The notes below the pieces were generated by a model, which saw nothing but the letters and a program-made list of their open reading frames with translations, was not told the origin of the DNA and did not search any database. Below, piece after piece: positions 12,385 to 24,342 of a DNA stretch of 64,000 nt. Both the position numbers and the translations under genes were made by a program. How positions within the stretch are numbered: position 1 is the stretch's first letter; the number at the start of each line of letters is the position of its first letter. Source of the DNA: Bryopsis sp. KO-2023. Taxonomy: Eukaryota; Chlorophyta; Ulvophyceae; Bryopsidales; Bryopsidaceae. The stretch spans positions 2,976,001 through 3,040,000 of the forward strand of contig BSYQ01000005.1 in NCBI GenBank assembly GCA_030272585.1, written 5' to 3'.

Positions 12385-13755
12385 GTTGGGCCAACCGTTG
12401 AGAGCGAATATGACTTTCGCGTTGCGGGCGAGGAGGCCGTTGTGGTGGTGTTTGGGATTCGTCGATTCTTGGCCAGGTTCGTTCCCGTTGGCTTGTGTCA
12501 TGGTAGAGTGGGGGGAGCGGGTCAATCACGTATCCTGGGAAATCGATTTGGGAAATCGGAAACGGAAAAAACCGTCACCGCATCGCATTACGAAACTGCA
12601 CGACGTTTTCTGCTTCATTTCTCAGAAAAAAAAAAAAAAAAAAACTGGATCCACTGTGAATCTGACCAATCCCCAACCCTGCCAGGATTGTCCACCTGCT
12701 TCAACAAGGATACTGAAATCGCCCCAGATTAACATGTGTGTTCTGAAGTCCCTCTTCTGATGCCCAAAGCAGCAGACTTTTTGGATGTGGTTCTGACATC
12801 TTGCAAAAATGCAGTCACTGAACAAATTGCTTTTACATGAACAGTTATCCAAAGTGTCAAAAATTTCAGCTGTATACTTCCCCAGTTTCTGTTAAGCATG
12901 CGAAACGCCACTATAACTTGATCAATTCATCAACAAGTGATGTTGAACGCTTGCAACAGTTGAATGCAGGTGTGGGAATCTATTATCGGTCAGAGCAGTA
13001 TTTTCATATCAGCATGCCTTTCTTGTGTGGTGTGGTGTCTTCATTGTTCTCATTTTCGTGTTTAAGAGGATATATTTTGGTCCGTTTTTTTGTTTTTTGT
13101 CAGTGGATGAAGGGGACACAAAAACAATCACAGTCTCGTGCTGTCTTAATCCTCCCCACCTGCAAATCCAGTGAGTCATGTACTCCATATCCCAACAGCA
13201 CCGTTGTGAGGCTCACAAAGGTCCAATGTCTGCCCAAAATCAATCTCTTTCTGAGCTGATCTTCAATCCGGGGTTGGTGCATCTGCCAGGGAGCCATACC
13301 TCAGTGAAGAAGGTGTGGCTGCCGTACACATTTTAAGGCATATGTGTATGAGAACACAGATATGTTAATCCATGTCTGCCTATCTTTCCTTGTCAGGCCA
13401 ACAGCGATCATCACCTCATATTTGGTGGCAAATTGCTGAACTGGTGGTAATCAAATCAACAATTACATCTTCCAACCTTCCAAACTGGCAGCAGTTTTAG
13501 AGTGGAGTGGGCTTTTGGTTTGGTTTGGTTTAGAGTGCAGAAAATCAGAAAGAGGAAAAAAAGACTGAGGAAGAACGACTTTTGCGGTTTGGACTGTTGC
13601 TGACGTCAGCGTGACAATGGATTGACCAAGTTTCGGTTAACGGAAAAATTATCCTCAGTTTACATAGTCAAAATTCCCCGTCTCATGCTTGCTTTCTTGA
13701 GCGCGCGAAAAAACAAATCGGTGGCAAGGAAGAGCTGAAGGTGACTTTTGCAGCA

Positions 13756-15106
13756 ATGGAGTTCTTGCCCACACCCGATTGGAAAGCTTTGGAAGACGCG
13801 GTGTTCGTCGACGCCGAACGCTCGGGGGCTTTGGACGGTTGCGTCGACGAGCTGTTGACGACCCTGGAGGGGGACGAGGAGCTGTCGAAGAGGCTGGCGG
13901 AAGAATTGCTCCAGCACCCCTCCATCAAGGAATCCCTGGGGAATTTGGTGGTCGGAGAGCAGGACGGTGGGGACTCTGGAACCGTCAACGAAGAGGACGT
14001 CGACGGGGTGGTGGCGGAAGTCGACGGGAAATTCGAGGAGGATTTGCTACAGATGGTTTCTGAGAGGATTTGGAAATATCTTGCGCCCGAGGGAGACTAT
14101 TCGGTGGCGAAGATGGTCAAGGACTGCGTTCGGGAGAGCGTCTGCGCTTTCTACGAGGGACGACCAACGGACCCGAGCCTGAAGCATATTCCGAGTTTCT
14201 TGGTGGAGGAAATCAACGAGCCAGAACCCGACGGTGGCGATTTCTCGACGTCCCCCACGGCTTTGGGAGAAGGTACAGCTGTTCAGCAGTGCTTGTTTTC
14301 TCTCCTTTCTTTCCCTGTGTTTGTTGCTTGAAGCTATCAACAAAACCTTTCCCACCCTAAATCCACCTTTGGGTGTTCATGGTAAAGGTCTATTGGAGTG
14401 TAGAAACTAGAGGGGTGGTTTCACCACATCCTGTGTCCACCTGGCAATGGCTGTCTGACATGTCTCCGGGTGTCTTTGATCAGAGGGCAAGAGCTCGCAA
14501 TCAGGACAGTCCAGAAAACGGCAGCGAGACTCGATGGAACCCTTCACAGTTCACAGTGAATTCGAGGGCCATCGACCACACAAGCGCCGATGGGGTCCTT
14601 CCATGGACAACTCTGAAATCCCCCAACCTTCGGACCAACACCATCCTCCCACCAATCCTGATGCCCAGTGGGATGGGGAGCGATTGCGATCCATTCCGGG
14701 GCCAGCACCCCCCTCGGAGCCTTATCCTGGGGACCAAGGCCAAAATCCCTACTTTCATCAAGACAACGATCCGTATCAGTCAGGATACGGCGGAAGGGGG
14801 AATTTTGGCCAGGACCGGGGGGGTAGAGGATATTACGGGGATCGTGGTGGGCAGGGTTGGGGAAGGCACAATGGGGGGGGTGGAAAGTACCATGGAAATA
14901 TGTCATGGTCCAGGCATGGCAACAGCAACAATGATGGATATTCCAGGCAAAGGGACCGGAGATGGGATAGGAGCCAACACAAGGACAACAGGAGCTTCAA
15001 TCAATCCCAAGGGTGGGGGAACAGCAGGAGGGGGTCCAACGAGGGAGGCCGAGGTGGACAGTGGAACGGTAGAAGGGAGGGTGGGGATGGATTCAGGAGG
15101 TACTGA
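13756..15106 (+). CDS. Unknown protein with acidic helical N-terminus and RGG/YGG-rich tail (379 aa)
   Basis: Two exons, 13756-14272 (ATG, donor GAAG|GTACAG) and 14484-15106 (acceptor TTTGATCAG, stop TGA), join in phase to 379 aa. Residues 1-140 are acidic and helical and include YSVAKMVKDCVRESVCAFYE. After the junction comes a basic stretch (SRKRQRDSMEP), likely a nuclear localisation signal. The last 110 residues are dominated by Gly, Arg, Tyr, Asn, Ser and Trp with RGG and YGG motifs, typical of RNA-binding, phase-separating tails. No RRM or other folded RNA-binding domain is visible. A nuclear RNA-associated role is inferred from composition only. Confidence 0.7.
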
Positions 15107-15537
15107 GGTTTGGTGGAGGATCTCTCGGCTTGATTGTGCACAGGGATGTGCCTTTCTGGTTTGGAAAGATATCCGGTGAATTCATGGTGTGGAAGAAATA
15201 GACAGTGCGGGTGGGTATGAGGAGCCTCTGATTTTCAGGGTGCATGTTTTGGAACTTGAATATTTCTGATGTTTTTTTTTGAGTGTGACCTGGATAGGCA
15301 GACATGGGATGGGATCAAGGTGTGGTGGAAACTGGAAAGGGCATGTGGGACATAGGGAGGGCTGGTCAAAATCTGTAACATATGTGCATAGCTGCGACTG
15401 ACTCGGCATTTCCTTGGTGTCGGGATTTTTGAGAGGCGGTCTATTTGTGCGTGGAAGAATATGTCGATCAGTCAGTCCATTGTTGTAGACACCATCGCTT
15501 TTGCTGCACTTTGAACTGGCCTGCAGTGATTGTCTCT
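15107..15537. other. Convergent 3' spacer
   Basis: Lies between the stop of the RGG protein (+) and the stop of the thioesterase (-). Both 3' untranslated regions must fit here. No other feature is seen. Confidence 0.5.
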
Positions 15538-17212
15538 TCAGGCCAAATTTTCCAGTCGCTCAACGATCGCTGAGAGCCACACCAACTTGGCTTCTTTGTC
15601 CAGCGGCCACAGATGGTTCCCTTCGACTCCAATGCATTCGAAACCCTCGCTGCCAAACTTTTCCCATCCCTAGCCCACCCACACAACACTCTCAAATGTT
15701 CTGAGCTTTTTGAACAGGCCATCTTTCGCACGCTTGGCGTTGTGCAGCACAACTGGCGATCTTACCTCCACCATTTTCTGTGTGACGCGCTTGTCTCTCG
15801 TTCCCCAAAAGCAACACAAAGGAACATCGAACGCCGCCTCTCCAGCGTGGTTCCACATGTATTCATCGAAGATTGTAAAATCCGACCTGAGCATAGGCTG
15901 ATACATTTCCCACATGCCTTTGGAGAACACCACCTCGTTGATATCCCAGCACCGACATTCGTCCTGCACACAAAACAAATTGAGATTGGGTGTAGCGTTG
16001 CGATAAGCTCCAGCGTTGTCGGGTTTTAACAGCAAACAGCGTCTCGTTCCTCTGATTCACTGCATGCAGTGCCTATTTCCTCTTTATTCCTCTTTTCTAA
16101 CTTAAGTTGGTGCTCTGAATCCCAGGGGCAAATATGGTTGATACACACTTTGAACTCTTCATCGTTAAGGCTGTTTTGTTGTCGCCATGGCCTGTCTGTG
16201 GAAGGAATGTCAGGAGAGGGCATTCCGGAGATGAACAGTTTTTGCGGCATTTGCAGGCCTGGCTGACATGAACACAACCTCAGCCGAAAACTGCGAGGAC
16301 TTGGGTTCTCTGTCGTTTTTCATTGCTTGCGATTCGTTACCTCTTGCCCTAGCGAGTACCAGAAACTCGTACGCCACCCATGTACCCATACTGTGTGCAA
16401 CGATCTGTGTAGGGAACAGAGAAGCTCTGACTTTCATACACCAGACCCCACAGTTTCATTTCAGAAAAGTTCGAGCGAAAATATATGTTTTCACACCGCG
16501 TATTGGTGCGATTGCAATCTGCGCGCCACAACTTCCAAAACCCGTCGCGCAACTTCCGTCGCAGTTGTTTCTCGTGGCTCATCTCTTCGATTGGCGCGAC
16601 CGGAGAGCTGAGGTGCTAAACATTCCCAACCCTTGGAGCGGCACCATTCCTAGCCAAGTCATGGAATATGTCTGTCAATCTGCTTCATCAGAAGTCCACT
16701 CGTTATGGAAAATAGCGAACCCACCAACAAAGGACTTGTTGTTTTGCGGGCTCCAGTGCCCTCGCTGGTGTACATGTCTTCAGCGCTTCCCGCATTATGG
16801 AAACACAAAACAACCGGACTGCAGATGCACATAACCTCAGTTGAAAGTGTCTCCACCGCACAAGAAGATCGGGATTCTTATGGTTGCTACACACAAGAAA
16901 AGAGAGCGCTTCCAAGATGGGTTTCATGTGGGCTAACCCACCTGGTCTCGTTCAACCCCTTCGAGCGCGGAAACCACTTCAAGTACTCCTCTTCCGAAAC
17001 TGCAGGCCAGTTGAAGTCCTGAATCGGAACGGCATCCCTTGTGCTTTGTCCTTTACAGAGCGTTTGCGGTTTTGACTGTGAAATGTTTTGATCGCACCTC
17101 TGGCGCCGAGACGTTCGTTTGTCTGTGTGCACCTCCTGATCTAAAGTACTCTCGAATATCATCTTCAGACCTGATCGATGGGCACAACAACATGCCAGTC
17201 TGCGTCTGCCAT
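15538..17212 (-). CDS. Stand-alone type II thioesterase (alpha/beta hydrolase), about 289 aa
   Basis: Eight minus-strand exons can be placed with matching phases: 17212-17171 (start MADADW; weak donor, least certain), 17018-16942, 16818-16725, 16649-16497, 16404-16341, 16258-16149, 15963-15766 and 15669-15538 (TGA). The joined frame shows the order typical of type II thioesterases: VVLCFHNAGSAEDMY (oxyanion region), EWCRSKGWECLAPQLSGR (usual form LLEWC...VQLPGR), the nucleophile elbow AHSMGTWVAYEF, FISGMPSPDIPSTDRP, the cap region ending MLRSDF, FWGTRDKRV with the acidic residue, and VEGNHLWPLD with the catalytic His. The family hydrolyses acyl groups from carrier proteins of fatty-acid, polyketide or peptide synthases. 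No such synthase is present in the window, so the substrate is unknown. PGR is SGR here and PHAG is HNAG. It faces the CPSF6-like gene head-to-head. Confidence 0.85.
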
Positions 17213-17703
17213 CCCATAAAAGTTCTTCACACGCCCAAAGCCAATGTTCTGCACTCTTTGGGAGCTTTCACCATTCCTCGACCGCTTCCGCAGGGGGCTC
17301 ATCGATTGGGTTTCCATCAGCTTCCGCATCTTCGAGGAGGACCTTCAGGAAGAAACGACGCCCATGACATCCACCGAGTTCAAAGAGGCCGCAAGCGTGC
17401 TGCTCCCCGTTGTGAGGGACATTGTGAGCTCCAATCAGACGAGGGTGCCATTGCTTACCTCGATCAGGTTCAATTTCCGAATTTCGGCCTCAGTCCTCAT
17501 GGTGTGTGGCGATGGTCGCTCTGGTTCTCCAAAATCGTGAAATTGCCAGCCACGATCCAATCTGAGAAAATTACGGTAGATGACAACGTTCCACAAATTT
17601 GCAAATTCTGCGTGTGTCTGTCATGGGTTCCCGCGCTCGTCAGAAAAGAACTCCTCCCAATTCCCACACAAGTCGTCCATTCGTTGGGTGGAATTCTGAA
17701 ACG
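17213..17703. promoter_or_regulatory. Likely bidirectional promoter region between divergent genes
   Basis: About 490 bases separate the thioesterase start (minus) from the CPSF6-like start (plus). Both strands also contain short open stretches here, for example a plus-strand frame at 17244-17540 and an in-frame upstream Met at 17623, so the region may hold 5' exons or alternative starts. No TATA box is evident. Confidence 0.4.
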
Positions 17704-20700
17704 ATGGCAGCGTTTCAAGACGAATTCAGCGATGATGACAATCTTGGACTCGGGGCGGAGCAAGGTTCGCTTTACTGTTTTTGGTTTCGTTTCTGTTGAG
17801 TCGGCGCGACCCGCCCAAAAAGTGAACGGCGATGTCACCCCTTTGGAAGCCGGATCGGGATATTATCTCGCTCTAACGCTGGAAACCACTCTGTTTTTCT
17901 TGACAATCATAGCGCTTTCCTTTGCAAACCACCAGTGAATTTTTTTCAGGCAGGTGAAATAGAATAGACTAGAATAAACAAAACGAGCAAAATGTAAAAT
18001 AAGTCTTTCCTCCAATTTTCATAAATTTTCAAGGGAATGAAGCAAACTTGAGGGTCAAAGAAGCAGTCCACACTGCTCTGGATTCCCCTCTTGATCTTGG
18101 GTTTGGCCATTTTGCATCATTTTTGGTTCAGCATTTATTGAAGTAAAATATATGCAGGCAATGATGCTATGGCTGTCTCACCCAACCCCCAAGAACACGA
18201 ACCTCAAGAAGAAGAGCCTCCATCCACCACCCCTCCTGAAGAACCCTCCATCAAAGAAGAACCCCAATCAGGTGGACCTGGCAGTGATGGGCAACCTCCA
18301 ACAACCACCCAAGCCCCTAAGGTATCCAGAAAGCAGTATTGTGTTCTTTCCACCTGCTTGCGGTGGGGTGGCCTGAACTCAACTTTTGAAATCTCAGTGA
18401 TAATCAGTGCCGTTGGAAGTGATGCCTAGTAAAAGGTCTGAGTCGGTTCTGGCATCCTGATTTCTCCTGCGGGGGAACCTTTTTTTCGCCTCTTGCCTTG
18501 ATGCTGCCCTTTGTCCTTGAGCCCTGGGGCTTCGGGGAGCAACACGCAGCCCTCGGCTCGCTGGACAGACATGAATCACTCTCTCAATTCATCAAAACGA
18601 GCTCGTTCGTGCTAAAAAGCAAGTGGTTGGAAAGTTCAAACCGTTTGATGAGATCGGGCTCGAATAGTAACCTGGTGGTGGAGGCAAGAGTGTGGAGATT
18701 GTGGTTCTCTTATGGGCGTTTTCAGGACGCAGGCGGACGGTGATATCAGAATAGATATCTGATCCAACTTCGGCCATGTTCTTTCTCAAGTTTGATATTA
18801 GTTTTCGAGATGTGTTTACCCCCCCCCCCCCCAAAAAAAAAAAAAAAGGAAAAGAAAAGAAAAGAAAAAAGAGGGTAAATTGTGACCCATTGAGTTTCAT
18901 TACCAACCTTTTTGTGTGGTCAGTCTGTGGGTTTTGCGCTGTGCAGCAGAAAAATCGCTGTGAGTGAATTGAACAAGGAAATCATGTGCTTATCTTGACC
19001 CCCAACATGTGGAGGAATGCAAACAAGCATCCGAGTAACCTCTGTAACCTCTGTGCGCATGTCCGATCTCAGGTTGAACCAACCCCCACCAGTCCTGGCA
19101 ACGGACCTTCGATTCCTTCAACCAGCAGCGACATGCTAATGGGGTCCAAAGCGGGGTCTGCCGTTTACATAGCCAACCTGCAGTGGTGGACCACGGATGC
19201 AGACGTGGAGCGATTCTGTTCTGGATACGGTCAAGTTGCGAGCGTGCAATTCCTTGCTGAGCGATCGAACGGGAAGTCCAAGGGAGTTGCCCTCGTGGAG
19301 TTTGCGGACCAACAGGCAGCCATGCTGTGCAAGGAGGGGCTGAGTGGGTGCGAGAGATTTTCTTTTGCTGGGATGGTTTTAGAAAGTTTGGGACGTTATG
19401 CTGCGTTGGCAACCAGAATCTTTTTTCGGGAACAAGAAGCGCTTGGGGGTTTCAATATTTTGTCAAGCTTTTTTGAATATTTAATTGATTTTGATCTGGT
19501 GGGATGTATTCCTGGCAGGGATGACTTTCATCTCAATGACCACTTTCCCTTCCCCCCCCTCCCCCCCCAAAAAAAAATAGAACTCGCATCTCCTAGTTAA
19601 ATTTGGCATCCTCTGTTTTTCTTTTCACTGAACCATAGAGAGCAGGAAACCAATGAAAGGGCCATTAATCCCTGATAAATTTAGGTATTCAAGAATACCA
19701 TCCACATTTCTTAAACCCATTCAGCATGGACATTCTTTTCGAGAGTAATTATATTAAGTACGAAAAGCCAAGACAAAAAAAAAACCAGAGTGCAGGTTCT
19801 TCCTCCTCAAAACAGGACAATCCAAAATGGACTTTTTCTTGCAACTGTGGCAGGCAGAGATTGAATGCAGGTGTCTGGCATGACCATGCAGTGAATATCT
19901 ACCTTTGGGGTGTGGTGCGATGAACGCAGGAACAACATCCACGGAAGGACTTGTGTGGTCACGTTTCCTAGCCAAGGATCGCACCGCTCAAGCTTCGGAG
20001 GTCGAGGTGGGATGGGAATGGGGCCTTACGACCGGAACGGTGGTCGGATGATGGAAGGGAGAGGGAGAGGCCGAGGCAGAGGGGGCTACATGGGCCCTGG
20101 TGGCTGGGATATGAGGCCAGGAATGGGGATGGGGCCTGACATGGGTTATATGCATGAGATGGGGATGGGAGACATGGGGCCGATGGACATGATGGGAATG
20201 CCACCCATGGATCGAGGGATGATGCATGGAATGCATGGTGGAATGCCTCACCCCTTCCCTATGCCAGGTCCGTTTTGAGCCCCCACCTCACCCCACCGCC
20301 GTTTCTTTTTGTCATCCAATGGACATGGTAACAATTGTCATGGGGATTCGATTGAAAAAGACAGAAAAAGAGAGACAAGACGATGTGAAAAAGAGGAAGA
20401 GTCGGGTGTACCTGGCCAATCTGTAGAAAACTTGATCCTGGTAGAAAGGTTTCGGTCATTTTTCTTTGTGTGTCTGTGTTTCGGTGCACGAAGGGTGTCT
20501 GAAAGGATTGTTTTTACGTGGGTTGATTGGGATGGTGTGTCGGATCAATACGAGGGTGTTGTTTGGTTACCTAATAGTGGCCCAAGAGCAAGGTGCAAAG
20601 CGAGAAAAGATTAGGGGTGTCATGGGTGTGAGTCAGAGGGGTTGCAGGGAGATATCAATTATCCGCTGTTCTAGAAGGGGATTTGTGGTGTGCAGGTGGC

Positions 20701-20835
20701 GGCTACCATCAGAATGGATTTGAGCAGTTTCACGGGGACATGTATGACCAGTGGGAATGCGGAATGGAGAGGGATGCCTGGTTTGGGGAAGACAGGATGA
20801 GCCAGGGCGAAAAGAGGGCGAGGACGGGAATGTGA
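17704..20835 (+). CDS. CPSF6-like RNA-binding protein (cleavage factor Im large subunit type), 325 aa
   Basis: Five exons with matching phases: 17704-17764, 18158-18321, 19073-19347, 19930-20267 and 20696-20835 (TGA), giving 325 aa. The N-terminus is acidic (MAAFQDEFSDDDNLGLG), followed by a Pro/Glu-rich linker. An RRM spans about residues 85-170 with RNP2-like VYIANLQWW and RNP1-like KSKGVALVEF; WWTTD is characteristic of CPSF6/CPSF7. The RRM ends with IHGRTCVVTF, matching the family. A Gly/Met/Arg-rich region with many DMGPM-type repeats and a charged tail (GEKRARTGM) follow. The family is part of cleavage factor Im, which selects poly(A) sites through UGUA elements together with CFI25. Met-Gly-rich sequence replaces the usual Pro-rich region, and no RS domain is visible. 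An in-frame Met at 17623 is an alternative start. Confidence 0.9.
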
Positions 20836-20992
20836 TCTTGTTTGTCAAAATATATGTGTTTGTTTTTCTAGAGAGAAGAGAGCTTGTAAGTGGTTTTGTG
20901 GTCGTATGTTGTGTGGGCCCAATCGTCGTTACAAAAACATGATCGATTCCAACCCTCATCACTACGTTTTCCACCATACAGTCCCCAGCTAC

Positions 20993-22262
20993 CTACCTGC
21001 AAGCATCGTTGCAGCCACAAGCCATCTTTGGGGTGTATGCAGGACGTGTTTTTGTGTTCATTCCCCGAGATGGACTCCCATCTGGTGGCATCCAGATAGG
21101 GCACGATTCTTTTGTCTGCCGAGCTCGTTGCGGCGACACGATCGTTGTGTTCATGCACTTGTACACGCTCCACCTCCATTCTTCCACACGCGACATCTGA
21201 GACGAAATTGCGAGGGACTGGACCTTGGGCTCACAAGAAAGGACTTCTTCTGCATCGGACTTCGTGCAAGCGTTCCGCTCTGTCTGACGTGGAACTTGAG
21301 ATATCGACCTTTCGTCGTCAGCACTTCCTTCTTTGAACAGGGGTTGGGCTGGCGGCGCTGGGGTCGCCAAAGCACTGACCACAGGATCCGGGGCCTGGCT
21401 AGGTGCCTTGCATGTTTGTGAGGTGTTGAGGTTCGAAAAGTTTGCATTGCTGAGGGATCTCCAGAGTCTCGGAGGGTTGGGAGCAGAGAGTTTTGCAGGC
21501 CTTGGAGAATCATCTTGTGGCGGCATCTTGACTGAGGCAGTATCGTTCAGGTTTACTGCCAAGCCTGATGCACCTGGCAGGGCCACGCACTTCTGTGACG
21601 AATCGGGAAATCCTTGCTCTCTTCCTGGTGCGCTGATATTTTCACTCGCAGCTTGACAGAAAAATCTTTTGGGGGGAGTAGCTTGCTTGTGGGTATCCAT
21701 TTCAGGAGGAGTATGTCCATGCATGGCGCACAAATTATCCATTCTCCTTGCAAGCTTGACCATCATATCTGTCAGGTCAGAGAGTCCAAAGTGGATTTTC
21801 TGCATGTCCTCAGTTTCTCGTGGTCGATCTCCACTCTTGGCGAACGTAGCGCCGTCTTCATCGCAAGATGATCTGGGCGAACCAGCAACGACATCAATGG
21901 TGTTGTTCAGCGGGTCGACACCTGGAACAAGTCCCAGGTTTTGTGCTCTTCGTAGAATTCCAGATGAAGACACAGCTTTAATGTTGTACGAGCTACCCAG
22001 ATTGCCCTTGGATGTTCTGAATATCCTCGAGGAGCTCCGTGAGGGCAGTTCATTGCAACTCATCTGTTCCCCGATATTTGTAGCCTGGCGTGAAGGATCA
22101 CTCTTGCACTCGACATTACTTGAGCACTCGCTAGAGCTGGTAGGAGACCCAATCATCATCCTTGCGATTGATCCTAGAGTGCGCTGAACACCTGCTTGGG
22201 GTTTCTTTTCAGACGCTCGATGGCTTGTTGTGGCTGCACTCGACATCAAGGCATTCTGACGA
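20993..22262 (-). CDS. Large terminal exon of an unknown Ser-rich protein
   Basis: A 423-codon open exon begins after the acceptor CTTCTCGTCAG (minus strand 22262) and ends at 20993. It is Ser/Pro-rich and probably largely disordered. One helical island reads LSDLTDMMVKLARRMDNLC, and one stretch is basic (SSSRIFRTSKGNLG). It could be the 3' end of the same gene as the exons at 24.3-26.2 kb, since one of those also ends with a similar helix (LSDLLVDMEKKVE), but a glyoxalase-like exon lies between. The MITE-like element at 22275 abuts the acceptor directly. Function unknown. Confidence 0.55.
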
Positions 22263-22274
22263 GAAGGGTCACCA

Positions 22275-22866
22275 CTATAGGAAAAAGCGCTCTGTGCGGC
22301 GTTATCAAACATCCCCGCACAGACTTCTGTTCACCACGCACAGACTTGAAAAAAACACGTACCTGTTTTGGCCCGTTTTGTGCGGCACATATCCACCCCG
22401 CACAGCCGCTGACGACTTTGCCACAGCAGAACCCCGCACAGGAAAAAAAAAAAACCGCACAGTGTGCGGCTCTTTCGACCTTGGACACCCCCGCACAGGC
22501 GAACCCCGCACAGACAAATGTTACCCCGCACAGTGTGCGGGGTTTTTGTTTTCCTGTGCGGGGTTCTGCTGCGGCAAAGTCGTCAGCGGCTGTGCGGGGT
22601 GGATATGTGCCGCACAAAACGGGCCAAAACAGGTACGTGTTTTTTTCAAGTCTGTGCGTGGTGAACAAAAGTCTGTGCGGGGATGTTTGATAACGCCGCA
22701 CAAAACGGGCCAAAACCAGTGTAGGCCCGTGCGGGGGTGGATGAGTGCCGCACAAAACGGGCCAAAACGGGTGTAGGGCCGTGCGGGGGTGGGTGAGTGC
22801 CGCACAAAACGGGCCAAAACGGGTACAGGCCCGTGCGGGGGTGACGGTGCCGTGTGCGGGGGTGGT
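22275..22866. mobile_element. Composite hairpin element with CCGCACAG boxes and 52-bp tandem repeats
   Basis: It starts with CTATAGGAAAAAGCGC, the same end type as the copies at 24779-25048 and 61584-61846. It then contains an imperfect inverted repeat with arms of about 155 bases (near 22292-22446 and 22548-22706) around a spacer of about 100 bases that itself holds CCGCACAGTGTGCGG palindromes. Outside the right arm are three tandem copies of a 52-bp unit (about 22697-22850) with CACAAAACGGGCCAAAAC and GTGCGGGGGTG cores. The motif CCGCACA or its complement occurs well over a dozen times. The right boundary is unclear and no target-site duplication was found. No coding capacity. It sits just upstream, on the minus strand, of the exon ending at 20993. 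Confidence 0.65.
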
Positions 22867-23057
22867 TTTTGTGTGACATCATTTGTTTTACATCAACATT
22901 CATAGCTACAATTCATGTCCACTAGGTGATGTCAAGTCTGTTCAATGAAAACCCAATCAGCCCCTCTAATTTCCATTGTCCTTGGAGCTTCTAAAATCAT
23001 ACACAAACCCGAATCACCCGAAGTCTAAAAAAGTTTCTGTGGGATGGTAACATGGTC

Positions 23058-24100
23058 CTTCGTTCTTGGAATCATGTCTTGATGGCATCCTTGATGGAAC
23101 CTCCTTCTCTCTCTCCTCTTGTGTCTCAACTCCCCAACCTACTCAGGAGAACCAGGCAAACCATATGTATGTCTTCTGGTGGTATTGCCTATGGAAACAC
23201 AATACATTCAATAGCGTGAACACATATGCATGAAATTGAATGTTCGATGTCATGTTGTTGTGGTTTAGCTGAGGGGTGGTTTGGGAATGATCTTGCAGCA
23301 TATCTGAATGAAAACCTTGCAGCAAATTATGATCCCATGCATACCTCATCGGCATTTCCTGACTCCATGGCAAAATTAAATGACAGACTCGGGACTGACC
23401 CCTCCCCCCCTTGTATAATCTTAGCGATAAGGCAACAGGAGTAAGAAAATGATGGAAAAACAAGCCCCAGGAAAACCAACCTTGGCACGCATGTCATCCA
23501 CTTGCTTTTTCCTGGCGATGAGCTTGGGATTTTGGGGATCCACAGTGAGGGCAAATTTTGCATTGGATTGTGTGTATTCGTGGGCTGAATACACTGGAGT
23601 CTCTGGCGGCAAAATCATCATTTTTGACAGGGACATCCACATTTGTTCAGCATTGCCTGCGAAGAGTCGACCACACCCCATTGCGAACAGTGTGTCACCT
23701 AATGGAGGGGATCCAAGTTTCAACAAAGGGCACTGTCATTTATTCCATTTCTCAAAATCCTGGCATTTCTCGTGAACAGATATCGTGGTCACCGCGACCA
23801 CTTGATGTTTTTAACAAAACGACGGACCCTTTTCACCCATTTTTAAAGTGGACAGGATATGTGGGGCTTTCTGTTGAAACCTCGATCATAAAAAAAATGG
23901 TCCTGATTCAATTTCACCTGGAAATAAGCAACCGGGAAATGCAGAGCGATGTGACCTCGAGTATGCCCAGGTGTGTCGAAAACGGGTCTTTGTTTTTGGA
24001 ATCATGTCTCGATGATGGGAACCTCTCTCTCTCTCTCTCTCATTTTGGGTCTGAACTCCTCAGCCTACTCTGGAGAATCAAGCAGACCTTCCATAACCAT
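23058..24100 (+). repeat. Diverged duplicated segment (copies near 23058-23155 and 23983-24090)
   Basis: Two stretches share the same order of words: GGAATCATGTCT, GGAACCTC followed by a CT-run, then CTCAACTCC (or CTGAACTCC), CCTACTC and GGAGAA. They flank the glyoxalase-like exon and are clearly diverged. They may be old copies of an unidentified repeat or of the local gene region. Confidence 0.4.
23481..23698 (-). CDS. Isolated exon of glyoxalase II (hydroxyacylglutathione hydrolase), C-terminal part of the metal domain
   Basis: A minus-strand exon of 218 bases between the acceptor CTCCATTAG and the donor AAG|GTTGGT encodes [40 protein letters not shown] and [18 protein letters not shown]. 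This matches glyoxalase II, which hydrolyses S-lactoylglutathione. The metal ligands Asp (GDTLF) and His (AHEYT) are present. The upstream exons with the HxHxDH and TPGHT motifs, and the downstream exon with the ATNPF motif, were not found at the expected places. The piece may be a gene with long introns, a fragment, or an old duplicate. It is flanked by diverged repeats. Confidence 0.65.
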
Positions 24101-24199
24101 CCAACTCACGGTAGGAGCTTCTCACGCTCTCCAGCACCAACAAAAAAATCCTGAAGCTACACAGCTACAATTAAGGTTCATGCCCCCTCCTTGGAAAAT

Positions 24200-24330
24200 C
24201 AAGCCTTGAAACCAAAAAAGAAAGAGCACGGACTGGCTGGAAAAACAAGTCTTGAAACCAAAAAAGAAAGAGTACGGACTGGCTGGAAAAACAAGTCTTC
24301 AAACCAAAAAAGAAAGAGCACGGACTGGTT
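24200..24330 (+). repeat. Short tandem array, 46-bp unit, about three copies
   Basis: The unit includes AACCAAAAAAGAAAGAGCAC followed by GGACTGGCTGG and AAAAACAAGTCTTG. The three copies differ by single bases. It is noncoding and lies just downstream (minus strand) of the 24.3-24.7 kb exon. Confidence 0.85.
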
Positions 24331-24342
24331 TACCACTGTGTC

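Noticed and set aside
11678-12760. A 360-codon open frame on the plus strand
   Set aside because: No family match, odd composition and a Lys run from an A-homopolymer. Better splice-bounded blocks exist in another frame of the same strand.
17039-17938. A 299-codon plus-strand frame over the thioesterase start
   Set aside because: It overlaps the first thioesterase exons and the first CPSF6-like exon, both of which have strong family support in other frames.
22246-22903. Overlapping open frames on both strands of the hairpin element
   Set aside because: They exist on both strands because of the inverted CCGCACAG repeats and give low-complexity, mirrored proteins.
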